Part shown: positions 35,008-43,449 of the stretch, piece after piece
How positions within the stretch are numbered: the stretch's first letter is position 1
Layout of the letters: the number at the start of each line of letters is the position of its first letter
Source: UBA6623 sp965238125
Lineage (GTDB): Bacteria; Acidobacteriota; Terriglobia; Bryobacterales; UBA6623
DNA length: 64,000 bases
NCBI GenBank assembly: GCA_965238125.1
Contig: OZ250179.1
Span: 4,526,001 to 4,590,000, forward strand
Direction: 5' to 3'
Translations under genes and position numbers: made by a program
Notes under the pieces: generated by a model
Told to the model about the DNA's origin: nothing
The model's database searches: none
The model's input: the letters and a program-made list of their open reading frames with translations, nothing else

Positions 35008-36673
35008 CCCGCATTTTCAATTTGATGTATGAGCTTCAGACCATCCAGCGACCTTCAGCGTCTTTATTGATAGGGGCTAGAGCCCGATAAGGACGCCATG
35101 GAGGTCAACACCCGATGGGTGAAAAAGAAAACAAGCCGTTTCAGCTCACGTTCAATGGATTTCTCAAAGTCGATTTCCAAGGATCGCGAGTCACCTCGGA
35201 TGGCGGTCTGATTCTCGTTCGCGAACTGGATGAACGACTCGGACTCGGGAAGCTGATCGACGAGCATCTCAGCGACTCGCGACAAGGCTTGAACAAGAAG
35301 TTCGCGCTGGCCGATCTGCTGCGGCAGTCGGTCTACAGCCGACTCGCTGGCTACGAGGACCTCAATGACGCCGTTCGAGTATCCGCCGATCCGACCTTTC
35401 GCTTGATCGGCTCGAAGAGGAACTGGGATCGCGGAGCAGCCTTGACCTCGACGCTGCATGGCTTCGAGACGGAGATGCTGGCGAGCGAAGAGAACTTGCT
35501 GGGGCTGATGGCAGTGAACCGGGAGCTGGTCGCGCAAGCCGAAGCTCCCGACGGTTCAGACCGCGTGGTGCTCGACATGGACTCCACGGAGAGCCCCGTC
35601 CACGGCCAACAGGAAGGCAGTGCCTACAACGGCCATTTTGAGTCCCTCTGCTATCACCCGCTGTTGCTGTTCAACCAGCACGGCGACTGCCTAGGCGCGA
35701 AGCTGCGTCCCGGCAACGTGCACAGCGCCGAGGACTGGGACGAGCTGCTACTGCCGGAGATCGAACGACAACAGGCGGAGGGCAAACAGGTGACGTTCCG
35801 CGCCGACGCCGCCTTCGCCAAGCCCGAGATCTACGAGGCGATGGAGGAGCGCGGCGTGGACTACGTGATTCGCATCCCGGCGAACAAGAGCCTGGAGCTG
35901 GAGATCGAGGACATCCTGTTTCGGCCACCGGGCAGGCCGAACGCCAAGCCCCTAGTGCGCTACAAGAGTTTTCGCTATCAGGCCGAGAGCTGGTCGAAGG
36001 CAAGGCGAGTTGTCGCCAAGGTCGAGCATCACCAGGGCGAACTATTCCCGCGCGTCGGATTTGTCGTGACGAGCATGAGCTTGCCGAGCCGCTCGGTCGT
36101 GCGGTTCTACAACAAGCGCGGCACGGCGGAGCAGTGGATCAAAGAAGGCAAACAGGCCACGCACTGGACCCGCTTGTCGTGTCACCGCTTCCGAGCCAAC
36201 GAGGTACGGCTGCAACTCAGCGTGCCGGCCTACAACCTGGGCAACCTGTGGCGGCGGCTAGGGCTGCCGCAGCGAATCAAAAGCTGGTCGCTAACGAGTT
36301 TGCAACACAGGTTGATGAAGACCGGCGGTCGGCTGGTCAAGCATGCTCGCTACTACTGGTTGCTGCTGGCGGAGGGGCATCTGAACCGGCGGCTGTTCGG
36401 TGACATGCTGCATAGGATCTGGGCGCTGCCTGTGCCGGGTGGGTAGCGTTGCCCGGGCGAGGATCAACAGTTTTTGGCTCCAAAAAGGTTTCGCAGGGAG
36501 CAGTGTCGGCCGGAGCGCCGTTCAGTCCGCTCAATCAACGTCTGTGAGCGGACGGACGAGCCCTGGCGCCTACCGGCGGAGGTGATGTGCAGGGTTCAGC
36601 GCGAAAAGACGTGGTATTCGGCGCAGCGGGGGTGTATCCTGTGACCGTGCCAGGGCCAAAATGGAAATCCTGG
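35008..36673 (+). mobile_element. IS1380-family insertion sequence, copy D (1666 bp)
   Basis: Left end CCCGCATTTTCAATTTGATG at 35008, right end at 36673. Target duplication ATCAA at 35003-35007 and 36674-36678. It forms an inverted, near-identical pair with copy C, 1442 bp apart. Confidence 0.95.
35115..36446 (+). CDS. IS1380-family transposase (copy D)
   Basis: 443 residues, intact, with LDMDSTESPVHGQQ, FRADAAFAKPEI and YNKRGTAEQWIKEGK. Almost identical to copy C. Confidence 0.95.
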   Translation: MGEKENKPFQLTFNGFLKVDFQGSRVTSDGGLILVRELDERLGLGKLIDEHLSDSRQGLNKKFALADLLRQSVYSRLAGYEDLNDAVRVSADPTFRLIGSKRNWDRGAALTSTLHGFETEMLASEENLLGLMAVNRELVAQAEAPDGSDRVVLDMDSTESPVHGQQEGSAYNGHFESLCYHPLLLFNQHGDCLGAKLRPGNVHSAEDWDELLLPEIERQQAEGKQVTFRADAAFAKPEIYEAMEERGVDYVIRIPANKSLELEIEDILFRPPGRPNAKPLVRYKSFRYQAESWSKARRVVAKVEHHQGELFPRVGFVVTSMSLPSRSVVRFYNKRGTAEQWIKEGKQATHWTRLSCHRFRANEVRLQLSVPAYNLGNLWRRLGLPQRIKSWSLTSLQHRLMKTGGRLVKHARYYWLLLAEGHLNRRLFGDMLHRIWALPVPGG

Positions 36674-36837
36674 ATCAAGCCGATAAAATTTCGCGCCCGA
36701 CATTGGCCTGTAAGCCCCTTTGGCCTCTAAGGCATAGGGTTATTCGGCCTAAAAAAGGGGTGTTCAACCGGGGCGTTTTTCTGTTGCATCGCTGGTAGAC
36801 TACGATGTAGGATGGTCGGTCGGACCGGGATCGAGCA

Positions 36838-37077
36838 ATGACTATGTCTGCAAAGGAAAGAGTCGGCGCGCTTGCGACAATGGAGCCAAATACTTGGATC
36901 GCGCTTGCAAGCGACGAGTCGCGGGTCGTAGCAAAGGGGAAGACCTACCAGGAAGCCGTCAAGATGGCCGAGTCCGAAGGGGAGTCTGATCCCGTCCTGA
37001 TCAAGTCTCCCGACGCCTGGCGACCAATGTTATTATGGGCGCATTCTGCGGTTTCCGTACCATCCATATCCGGTTGA
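36838..37077 (+). CDS. DUF5678-like small protein
   Basis: 79 residues; ATG 36838 or ATG 36844. TWIALASDESRVVAKGKTYQ, EAVKMAESEGESDPVLIKSP and DAWRPMLL match the short DUF5678-type pattern (WIALS-D-VVA-G-T--EA---A---G--DP-L). These small proteins are typically encoded beside a retropepsin-like aspartic protease gene, remains of which follow here. Function unknown, possibly antitoxin-like. The last 16 residues overlap the next frame and may be extended by decay. Confidence 0.65.
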   Translation: MTMSAKERVGALATMEPNTWIALASDESRVVAKGKTYQEAVKMAESEGESDPVLIKSPDAWRPMLLWAHSAVSVPSISG

Positions 37078-37177
37078 AGGCGCTCCGGGGTTCGATAGCG
37101 ATCAGTACCACTGGTTACCCGTCCTGATCGTCAGACTCTACCACAAACATCGACAGTCCACTGGGTGCGCGACATAA
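37034..37177 (+). pseudogene. Retropepsin-like aspartic protease remnant cut by ISKra4
   Basis: The frame from 37034 reads YGRILRFPYHPYPVEGAPGF then DSDQYHWLPVLIVRLYHKHR before entering the ISKra4 end at 37163 and stopping at TAA 37175-37177. F-x-YHPYPVE near the N-terminus is typical of small bacterial retropepsin-like proteins paired with DUF5678. The catalytic DTGAD segment would follow and is lost. No normal start codon is in frame; a G deletion in ATGGG(G)CGC would explain that. Confidence 0.5.
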
Positions 37178-37257
37178 ATGTGGGAGCTTGTGGGTTTGTC
37201 TTTTTTTGTGGCGGTTTTCCTTGCGTATGTATACGCTAGGTAATAAGGAGGTGCCCC

Positions 37258-37656
37258 GTGCCCCAATCTCTCGCTGCCCTCGAACGACAACGTGCCGCGA
37301 TTCTCTCCGAGATCCTCCACTTAGGAGACTTTCGCAGCGGCTCGATTACCGCCACCCGCGGCCGCTGCGGCAAACCGAATTGCCGCTGCCACCAACCCGA
37401 CCAACCGCCCCATGGTCCGCATTTCCGCCTCACCAAAAAAGTGAGCGGCAAGACCGTGACTGAGACCTTCTCTTCGCCCGCGGATCGCCGCAAGGCCGAA
37501 CGCCAGGTGGCCGAGTTTCATCGCTTCCAACAACTCAGCCGGCAATTGCTCGATGTCAACGAAAGCATTTGCCGTCTGCGACCCGCCGCAGACACCCCGA
37601 AGCCCCAGGAAAAAAAACGGCCGAAACCATCCGCCACGAAGTCGCCCAAGAAGTGA
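37258..37656 (+). CDS. ISKra4 ORF A (DUF6788-type)
   Basis: 132 residues, GTG start at 37258 preceded by a strong SD (AGGAGGTG). Contains GSITATRGRCGKPNCRCHQP, a small Cys-rich region, and GPHFRLTKKVSGKTVTETF. The 3' part overlaps the main transposase frame and includes eight A at 37610-37617 (GAA AAA AAA CGG), a likely -1 frameshift site giving an A-B fusion. Identical in arrangement to 62704-62306. Confidence 0.8.
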   Translation: MPQSLAALERQRAAILSEILHLGDFRSGSITATRGRCGKPNCRCHQPDQPPHGPHFRLTKKVSGKTVTETFSSPADRRKAERQVAEFHRFQQLSRQLLDVNESICRLRPAADTPKPQEKKRPKPSATKSPKK

Positions 37657-38520
37657 CGCAGCTGCTCGGGGTCATCTTCCGCGGCCAACGCCGCGGCGAC
37701 CCCCTCGATCTCGAAGCCGTCGAGACGGCGGTTCGCGGCACCATGCATCGCGCCGGGACCACGCTGCTGAGCAAGTTACTGTCGTCCTCCGAGACCGTGC
37801 CGTCCCGAATCCCCTGCCCCTGCGGTCAACAAGCTTGCTACCGCGATACTCGCCCCAAACAACTCACCACCGTGGTGGGCGAGGTGCGTTTCGAGCGCGC
37901 CTACTACCTCTGCTCGACATGCCGCCGGGGACAAAGCCCGCGCGACCGCGAACTCGACATCGAAGGCACCGCCTGCTCGCCCGGCGTGCGCCGCATGATG
38001 GCGCTGGTGGGCAGCGAAACTTCTTTCGAGCAAGGCCGTGAACAACTCGACGTCTTGGCCGGTCTCGACGTTACCGCCAAGTCCGTCGAACGCCATGCCG
38101 AGGCCCTCGGCGCCGACATCGAAGCCCGCGAGCAAGTGGCGATCCAACGCGCCAAGCAACTCGACTTGCCGCACGTCGCCGCCCCCGCCGTGCCCCTGCT
38201 CTACATCGAAATGGACGGCACGGGCATTCCCGTCGTGGCCGCCGAGACCGCCGGCCGTGTCGGAAAAACCGCGGGGCGGCCGGCCCGCACCCGCGAGGTC
38301 AAACTCGGCTGCGTCTTCACCCAAACCACCACCGACGAACAAGGCCGGCCGCGGCGCGACGAGAACTCGACCAGTTACAGCGCGGCGATCGAGGGAGCCG
38401 AGGCGTTCGGCTTGCGGCTGTATACGGAAGCTTGGCGGCGGGGCTGGAGCCGTGCTCGCAAGAAAGTCATTCTCGGCGACGGCGCGCCCTGGATCTGGAA
38501 CCTGGCACATCAGCACTTCC
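37569..38520 (+). pseudogene. ISKra4 transposase, 3' truncated
   Basis: The main frame (-1 relative to ORF A) encodes EVTQLLGVIFRGQRRGDPLD, a zinc-type segment CPCGQQACYRDTRPKQ, YYLCSTCRRGQSPRDRELD and LLYIEMDGTGIPVVAAE. It departs from the complete copy after IWNLAHQHF at 38520 and ends in foreign sequence at 38597. The complete protein has 466 residues; about 130 C-terminal residues are lost, so it is inactive. Confidence 0.88.
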
Positions 38521-39588
38521 ACGTCGCACGCATGGTGTCTATGGCAAGCAGTTTCACGCGACTGGTCGTGTCGCGGATCCAACGGCAAGTTTTGTAGGTT
38601 AGCCAGGTTTTGAAGTCGGAAACGTACAGGAAGTCTCGCCCGTGGAGGGCGACCAGCCTTTCGGCGTTACCTGCGTCAGTGTGGGGATACCGGGTCAAGT
38701 CTGGGTCCACGTTCGGGGCCACCGTGGTTGTCGACGATATCGCGACTCGCGACCCCGGCTTTGGCCACGGCTCGCGGGGGGAATGTTGATACGCTTGCTG
38801 GACCGATGCCGGCGCTTCGGCCCGCGTGTAAGGTTCATCATGTCCTTTGCTGTTTGAGGGTGGAACGCGAGAGGCGAACTCAGATAAGATTGCCTCGGCT
38901 TCCGCCCGCGAGTAGACGTTATCGCGCAGTTGCGCGGCCAACCAGAAACCCGCATCGTTACGCCCGCCGCCGCCTGCTCGAGTGCGCGGCCGATGAGACG
39001 ATCGGCAGCGACGCGGTCATGGGGAGGTGTCTGGCTGTTGCTCGAAGCCGGAGGCCGGTGCGTGCCGCCCTCGGGCGGGTGCAACAACCCCAGTGCAGCC
39101 CGTAGGTTGTTTGGAACTGTATCCAGTGGGTCGGGACGCATCTCGCGAACCCATTGGTAGCTGCCCGATTCGTTCTGCCCGCAGAAAACGGCGTAGCCGC
39201 CGTCGGCGCGGATATCCAGCCCAGGGAACTGTTCGCCGAGAATGGTCTTGCTCTTGCCGTTGAGCGTCGTCGTGCCCCAGCCGGGATGATCGAGATAAAC
39301 GTGGGACCCGCCCGATCCGGTCTCTACGTGCGGAGTTAGCTTTAATGCAGTGCGGGTCCGATCTCCGGTTTCGCCGTCAAAGTCCAGAACGACCACACCC
39401 GAAACGGTGCCGGTGATCACCGCCCAAGCGCACGGGTTGTATTCCGATTGCCAAGACTGAATTTCTTCTCGGGTGGGTTTTCTTGACTGGAACTGTTTCC
39501 AAGAAAGGCACGGGCGCTTGTCCCTGCGGCAGGGAATAACACTCCAGCCGAGAGCCAAGGCCCGTGCCACGGAGTCAGGGATTTCCAC
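38521..39588 (-). pseudogene. Bifunctional primase-polymerase of the island, frameshifted and 3' truncated
   Basis: GTG start at 39588 with SD GAGGG just upstream. The N-terminal prim-pol domain is clear: IPDSVARALALGWSVIPCRR, WAVITGTVSGVVVLDFDGE and HVETGSGGSHVYLDHPG (FDGE and GSHVY carry catalytic residues). At about 38960 one base is lost: EQAAAG continues in the next frame as NDAGFWLAAQLRDNVYSRAE, then a linker and TDAGNAERLVALHGRDFLYV, the start of a D5-type region. It is then cut at 38521 by the truncated ISKra4. Prim-pols prime and extend DNA in plasmid and phage replication; this copy is dead. Confidence 0.82.
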
Positions 39589-39600
39589 CGTACCCTCTAG

Positions 39601-39777
39601 CCCGCCTTTCTCACCGCGTGGCGAGGCAAAGTACATGAAAGGTCCGTCAGTACGAGGCGCGCGCCGCTTGACGCGCGGAGGCGTACTTGAACAGTACGGT
39701 GAGCACGGCGAGCAAGCGCAACGAAGTAATGGCGGGCCTATCGTGTGCTTTGCTCGTCAGGCGGTGAGAAATGCGGG
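39601..39777. mobile_element. 177-bp MITE-like element, copy 1
   Basis: Terminal inverted repeats CCCGCCTTTCTCACCG (39601) and, from the other end, CCCGCATTTCTCACCG (39777), flanked by a CTAG duplication (39597-39600 and 39778-39781). It carries no transposase. It sits between the stop of the SSB-tip gene and the SD of the primase gene, leaving both functional. A related copy in inverse orientation is at 57219-57393. Confidence 0.82.
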
Positions 39778-40068
39778 CTAGAACGGCACATCGGCGTCGC
39801 TGACGCCCAGGCTTTCAGTTGATCCGCCGTTCACAGCTACAGGAGTCACCCGTGCGGCATCGGTTGTTACCGGACTGCCGGGACGGATGACAGTCATGCC
39901 GTAATGCTTGTATTTGCGGCCGTCGCGGGTCTCCCGCTCGCCGAAGTAGACGATCACGAGGTAGTCGCCGGGCTGGGGGTTCTTGTCGCGGTCGTGGAGA
40001 TCGCGCGATGAACGAAGGGGACCGGGAGAGGAACTCAGAAAAGCCCGCAGCCCTACGCACACCTTCAA
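39778..40068 (-). CDS. Small SSB-tip protein of the replication module
   Basis: 96 residues from ATG 40068; the true start may be further in, since the first 25 residues (MKVCVGLRAFLSSSPGP) look unlike the rest and adjoin the attachment core. The body PQPGDYLVIVYFGERETRDG then RKYKHYGMTVIRPGS could be a small OB-type strand set, and the ending GVSDADVPF resembles the D-x-D-I-P-F tip by which SSB recruits partners. Before the MITE entered, its stop was directly followed by the SD and GTG of the primase gene, an operon typical of phage replication modules. Confidence 0.55.
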   Translation of the reverse strand: MKVCVGLRAFLSSSPGPLRSSRDLHDRDKNPQPGDYLVIVYFGERETRDGRKYKHYGMTVIRPGSPVTTDAARVTPVAVNGGSTESLGVSDADVPF

Positions 40069-40079
40069 AGGTACGGTAC

Positions 40080-40123
40080 GTGGTGAGCGCGCTGGGAATC
40101 GAACCCCGAACCTAGTGATTAAG
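40080..40123 (-). other. Inverted copy of the tRNA-Lys attachment core (att-like), split by IS
   Basis: On the minus strand this reads TTAATCACTAGGTTCGGGGT, TCGATTCCCA and GCGCGCTCACCAC, the 3' half of the tRNA-Lys at 18384-18430 with one mismatch. IS1380 copy E entered at TTAAG, and the first bases of the core (ACT) are at 41795-41797. No 5' half of a tRNA is present, so it is not a tRNA gene. Confidence 0.8.
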
Positions 40124-41789
40124 CCCGGATTTCCACTTTAGTTTCGGTTCTGCTAACCATCGGGTGGACTCGGACGCCTTTATTTATGCGGGCTTGAAAG
40201 CACTCAAGGCGCTGAGGAGATCAACACCCAATGGGTGAAAAAGAAAACAAACCGTTTCAGCTCACCTTCAATGGATTTCTCAAGGTCGATTTCCAAGGAT
40301 CGCGAGTCACCTCGGATGGCGGGCTGATTCTCATTCGCGAACTGGACGAACGACTCGGACTAGGCAAGCTGATAGACGAGCATCTGACGGATTCGCGGCA
40401 AGGCTCGAACAAGAAGTTCCCGTTCGTCGATCTGCTGCGACAGTCGGTCTACTCCCGCTTGGCGGGCTACGAGGATCTCAACGACGCCGTTCGTGTCTCC
40501 GCCGATCCAACCTTTCGGCTGATTGGCTCGAAGAAGAACTGGGATCGCGGCGCGGCGCTGACCTCCCGGCTGCAGAGCTTCGAGACCGCCATGCTCGCCG
40601 GCGACGAGAATCTGATCGGGCTGATGGCGGTGAACCGCGAGTTGATCGCGCAAGCCGAGGCCGGTGATGACTCCGCGTGCGTCGTGCTGGACATGGACTC
40701 TACCGAGAGCCCCGTCCACGGCCGGCAGGAAGGCAGCGCCTACAACGGCCACTTCGAGTCGGTCTGCTACCACCCACTGTTGCTGTTCAACCAGCACGGC
40801 GATTGCTTGGCGGCAAAGTTGCGACCGGGCAACGTGTCCAGCGCCGAGGACTGGGACGAGCTGCTGCTGCCGGAAATCGAACGCCAACAGGCGGAGGGCA
40901 AACAGGTGACGTTCCGGGCCGATGCCGCCTTCGCCAAGCCGGATATTTACGAGACGTTGGAGGAGCGCGGCGTGGACTACGTGATTCGCATCCCGGCCAA
41001 CAAGAGCCTGGAGCTGGAGATCGAAGATATCCTGTTTCGTCCGCCGGGCAGGCCGAGCGCAAAGCCCCTGGTGCGCTACAGGAGCTTTCGGTATCAGGCC
41101 GCGAGCTGGTCGAAGTCCCGGCGGGTTGTTGCGAAGGTCGAGCATCACCAAGGTGAGTTGTTTCCTCGCGTCGGTTTCATCGTCACGAGCATGGCCTTGC
41201 CGAGCCGCTCGCTGGTGCGGTTCTACAACAAGCGCGGCACGGCGGAGCAGTGGATCAAGGAAGGCAAACAAGCGACGCATTGGACAAGGCTGTCATGCCA
41301 TCGGTTCCGGGCCAACGAAGTGCGACTGCAACTCAGCGTGCTGGCCTATAACCTGGGGAACCTATGGCGGAGGCTCGGGCTGCCGCAACGGATCAAGAGC
41401 TGGTCGCTGACGAGCTTGCAACAGCGGCTGATGAAGACGGGCGGTAGGCTGGTCAAGCATGCGCGGTACTATTGGCTGCTGTTGGCCGAAGGACATCTGA
41501 ACCGGCGGCTGTTCGGCGACATGCTGCATAGGATCTGGGCGCTGCCTGTGCCGGGTGGGTAGCGTTGCCCGGGCGAGGATCAACAGTTTTTGGCTCCAAA
41601 AAGGTTTCGCAGGGAGCAGTGTCGGCCGGAGCGCCGTTCAGTCCGCTCAATCAACGTCTGTGAGCGGACGGACGAGCCCTGGCGCCTACCGGCGGAGGTG
41701 ATGTGCAGGGTTCAGCGCGAAAAGACGTGGTATTCGGCGCAGCGGGGGTGTGTCCTGTGACCGTGCCAGGGCCAAAATGGAAATCCTGG
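40124..41789 (+). mobile_element. IS1380-family insertion sequence, copy E (1666 bp)
   Basis: Left end CCCGGATTTCCACTTTAG at 40124, right end at 41789. TTAAG duplicated at 40119-40123 and 41790-41794. Same subtype as copy F, with a different left end from copies B, C and D. Confidence 0.95.
40231..41562 (+). CDS. IS1380-family transposase (copy E)
   Basis: 443 residues, intact, with LDMDSTESPVHGRQ, FRADAAFAKPDI and YNKRGTAEQWIKEGK. Identical in protein sequence to copy F as far as I can read. Confidence 0.95.
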   Translation: MGEKENKPFQLTFNGFLKVDFQGSRVTSDGGLILIRELDERLGLGKLIDEHLTDSRQGSNKKFPFVDLLRQSVYSRLAGYEDLNDAVRVSADPTFRLIGSKKNWDRGAALTSRLQSFETAMLAGDENLIGLMAVNRELIAQAEAGDDSACVVLDMDSTESPVHGRQEGSAYNGHFESVCYHPLLLFNQHGDCLAAKLRPGNVSSAEDWDELLLPEIERQQAEGKQVTFRADAAFAKPDIYETLEERGVDYVIRIPANKSLELEIEDILFRPPGRPSAKPLVRYRSFRYQAASWSKSRRVVAKVEHHQGELFPRVGFIVTSMALPSRSLVRFYNKRGTAEQWIKEGKQATHWTRLSCHRFRANEVRLQLSVLAYNLGNLWRRLGLPQRIKSWSLTSLQQRLMKTGGRLVKHARYYWLLLAEGHLNRRLFGDMLHRIWALPVPGG

Positions 41790-41818
41790 TTAAGAGTGAC
41801 CATCAACCTGCTTTCCTA

Positions 41819-42911
41819 TTGAGTCTCGCAAAATAAAGTGACACCTTTTTGGGGTACGTACGTCTTTGTATGTATGGGAAATACAAAAGGCGTACGGCGG
41901 GATTTCGAGGCCCTGGAGAAGCGCCGTTTCAAAGCGATCCGGTTGGTCGAGCAAGGCTGTAGTCAGTCCGAGACAGCGAGGCGATTGAAGGTCGCGCGGC
42001 AAAGCGTCAGCGAGTGGCTGCGACGATACCGGCGTGACGGCGAAGCCGGGTTGCGCCAGGCCGGCCGCGCCGGCCGTAAGCCGCTGTTGGACGCCGCGCA
42101 GCTCGAACGCCTCGAGGCGTTGCTGCTGGAAGGCCCCGAGGCGCACGGCTTCCCGACGCCGCTGTGGAGCTGTCCGCGGGTCGCTCGTCTGATCGGAGAC
42201 GAGTTCGGCGTGCGCTATCACGAGGGCCATGTCTGGAAGATCCTGCGGGCGCTCGGTTGGAGCCCGCAACGGCCCGTCGGCAAAGCGCGGGAGCGCAACG
42301 AAGAGGCCATCCGCAGCTGGCAGCGCAAGACTTGGCCGGCCATTAAAAAAAAGCCCGCAAAGAAGAACGTACGATCGTCTTCATCGACGAAAGCGGATTG
42401 AGTCAGAAGCCGCATCGTTGCCGCACCTGGGCGCCGCGCGGCGAGACACCGGTGTTGGAGTTCAACTTCAACTGGGACAAGCTGTCGGTGTCGGCCGGGC
42501 TGACGTTGCGCAACTTTTACTTCCGGCTCTATCCCGGCGCGATCGGCGAGCTGGAGGTCATCGACTTCCTGAAGGCTTTGGTGCGCCACATCGACGGCCC
42601 ACTGCTGATCGTCTGGGACCGGCTGCCGGCGCACCGCAGCCGCCTGGTGCGGGAGTTCATCCAGCTCTCCGAGGATCACATCGCAACGGAGTACTTGCCG
42701 CCCTATGCGCCGGAGTTGAACCCGGTGGAATACATTTGGGCGTACTGGAAGCAGCACGAGTTGCCCAACGTCTGCCCGAAGGACTACTGGGAACTCGACG
42801 AGCGCGCCCGCAAAGCGCTGCGGCGAATGCGCCGCAAACCGCGCTTGATTACCGCTTTCTGGAAACAGTCTTCTCTTTGTCTCGATTGACAGTATATTAT
42901 GCGAGACTCAG
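41819..42911 (+). mobile_element. IS630-family insertion sequence, copy 2 (1093 bp)
   Basis: TA on both sides (41817-41818; 42912-42913), ends TTGAGTCTCGCA / CTGAGTCTCGCA. Nearly identical to copy 1. It lies 25 bp behind IS1380 copy E. Confidence 0.93.
41874..42889 (+). CDS. IS630 transposase (copy 2), -1 frameshift fusion
   Basis: Frame A from ATG 41874 to 42401, frame B to 42889, joined over the A8 tract at 42345-42352. It differs from copy 1 at only a couple of residues (DEFGMRY versus DEFGVRY; IRGWQ versus IRSWQ). The same DDE residues are present. Confidence 0.88.
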
Positions 42912-43037
42912 TAAGCACTTGGTACTGTAGCCACTTAGGCCCCACAACGCCGATAACATTCGGCGGGGCGATCCTATCTTGATCACATCACCTTTGTCGC
43001 GGGCTGGTCGCTTCTACTAAGTTATTGAAGAAATTGG

Positions 43038-43111
43038 TACTGGCGGGTGGAATCGAACCACCGACCTCTTGATCCACAATCAAGCGCTCTAGCCATCTGA
43101 GCTACGCCAGC
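43038..43111 (-). tRNA. tRNA-His(GTG), CCA encoded
   Basis: Minus strand: acceptor GCTGGCG pairs with CGCCAGT (one G-U), T8-A9, D-stem GCTC/GAGC, anticodon stem CTTGA/TCAAG with loop TTGTGGA (GTG), T-arm GGTGG-TTCGATT-CCACC, position 73 A, then CCA (43035-43037). The base before G1 is C. The usual His identity pair G-1:C73 is not encoded. Confidence 0.9.
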
Positions 43112-43449
43112 GCGTGAATTTCAAACAGATTCCGTCCGCTTGGGGGAAGCCGCCAACCGCGGACAGATTACTCCGCAAAACCCTCAGTTTATCACAGCAT
43201 CCGCGCCGCCCGGCCGCCGAAAATCGCACTCGCCTCGCCCTGATCCGGATGACCTCGGGGGCAAGTGGCCCGGCTTGCCTGGGGCCGGGACGGAGGGGAA
43301 TTCGTCGCGGGTAGGGGCGGGTTTCGAGGCTCTTTGCCGCGCGACGCCCGGCGGCGGGACGATGCGCCTTCGGCACCGGGGAAACCCAACGTTCTAAAGT
43401 GACGGCGGACTGGTCGATTTCAATTACAAGCCTAGACCGGGGTGTGCTG
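43112..43449. other. Non-coding interval between tRNA-His and cheA remnant
   Basis: Nothing recognisable beyond a probable tRNA-His promoter region on the right. Confidence 0.35.

Larger units (their letters stand above)
37163..38520 (+). mobile_element. ISKra4-family insertion sequence, truncated copy 1
   Basis: The left end GGGTGCGCGACATAAATG at 37163 is identical in type to the complete copy at 60968-62799. Identity with that copy stops at 38520 (after CAGCACTTCC), where primase-gene sequence begins. The last quarter of the transposase and the right end are missing. Confidence 0.9.

Noticed and set aside
31900..36673. Copies C and D as a composite transposon
   Set aside because: The gene interrupted by C continues on C's inner side, so C inserted alone; the shared ATCAA is better explained by target preference.
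40080..40126. A second tRNA-Lys gene
   Set aside because: Only the 3' half is present; the sequence upstream of the anticodon arm does not continue the cloverleaf even after removal of the IS.
27183..41789. Inversion by recombination between oppositely oriented IS1380 copies as the cause of the inverted attachment core
   Set aside because: The A'-B unit and copies C, D and E all retain matching 5-bp duplications on both sides, and C also restores a gene across itself, so none has exchanged flanks.
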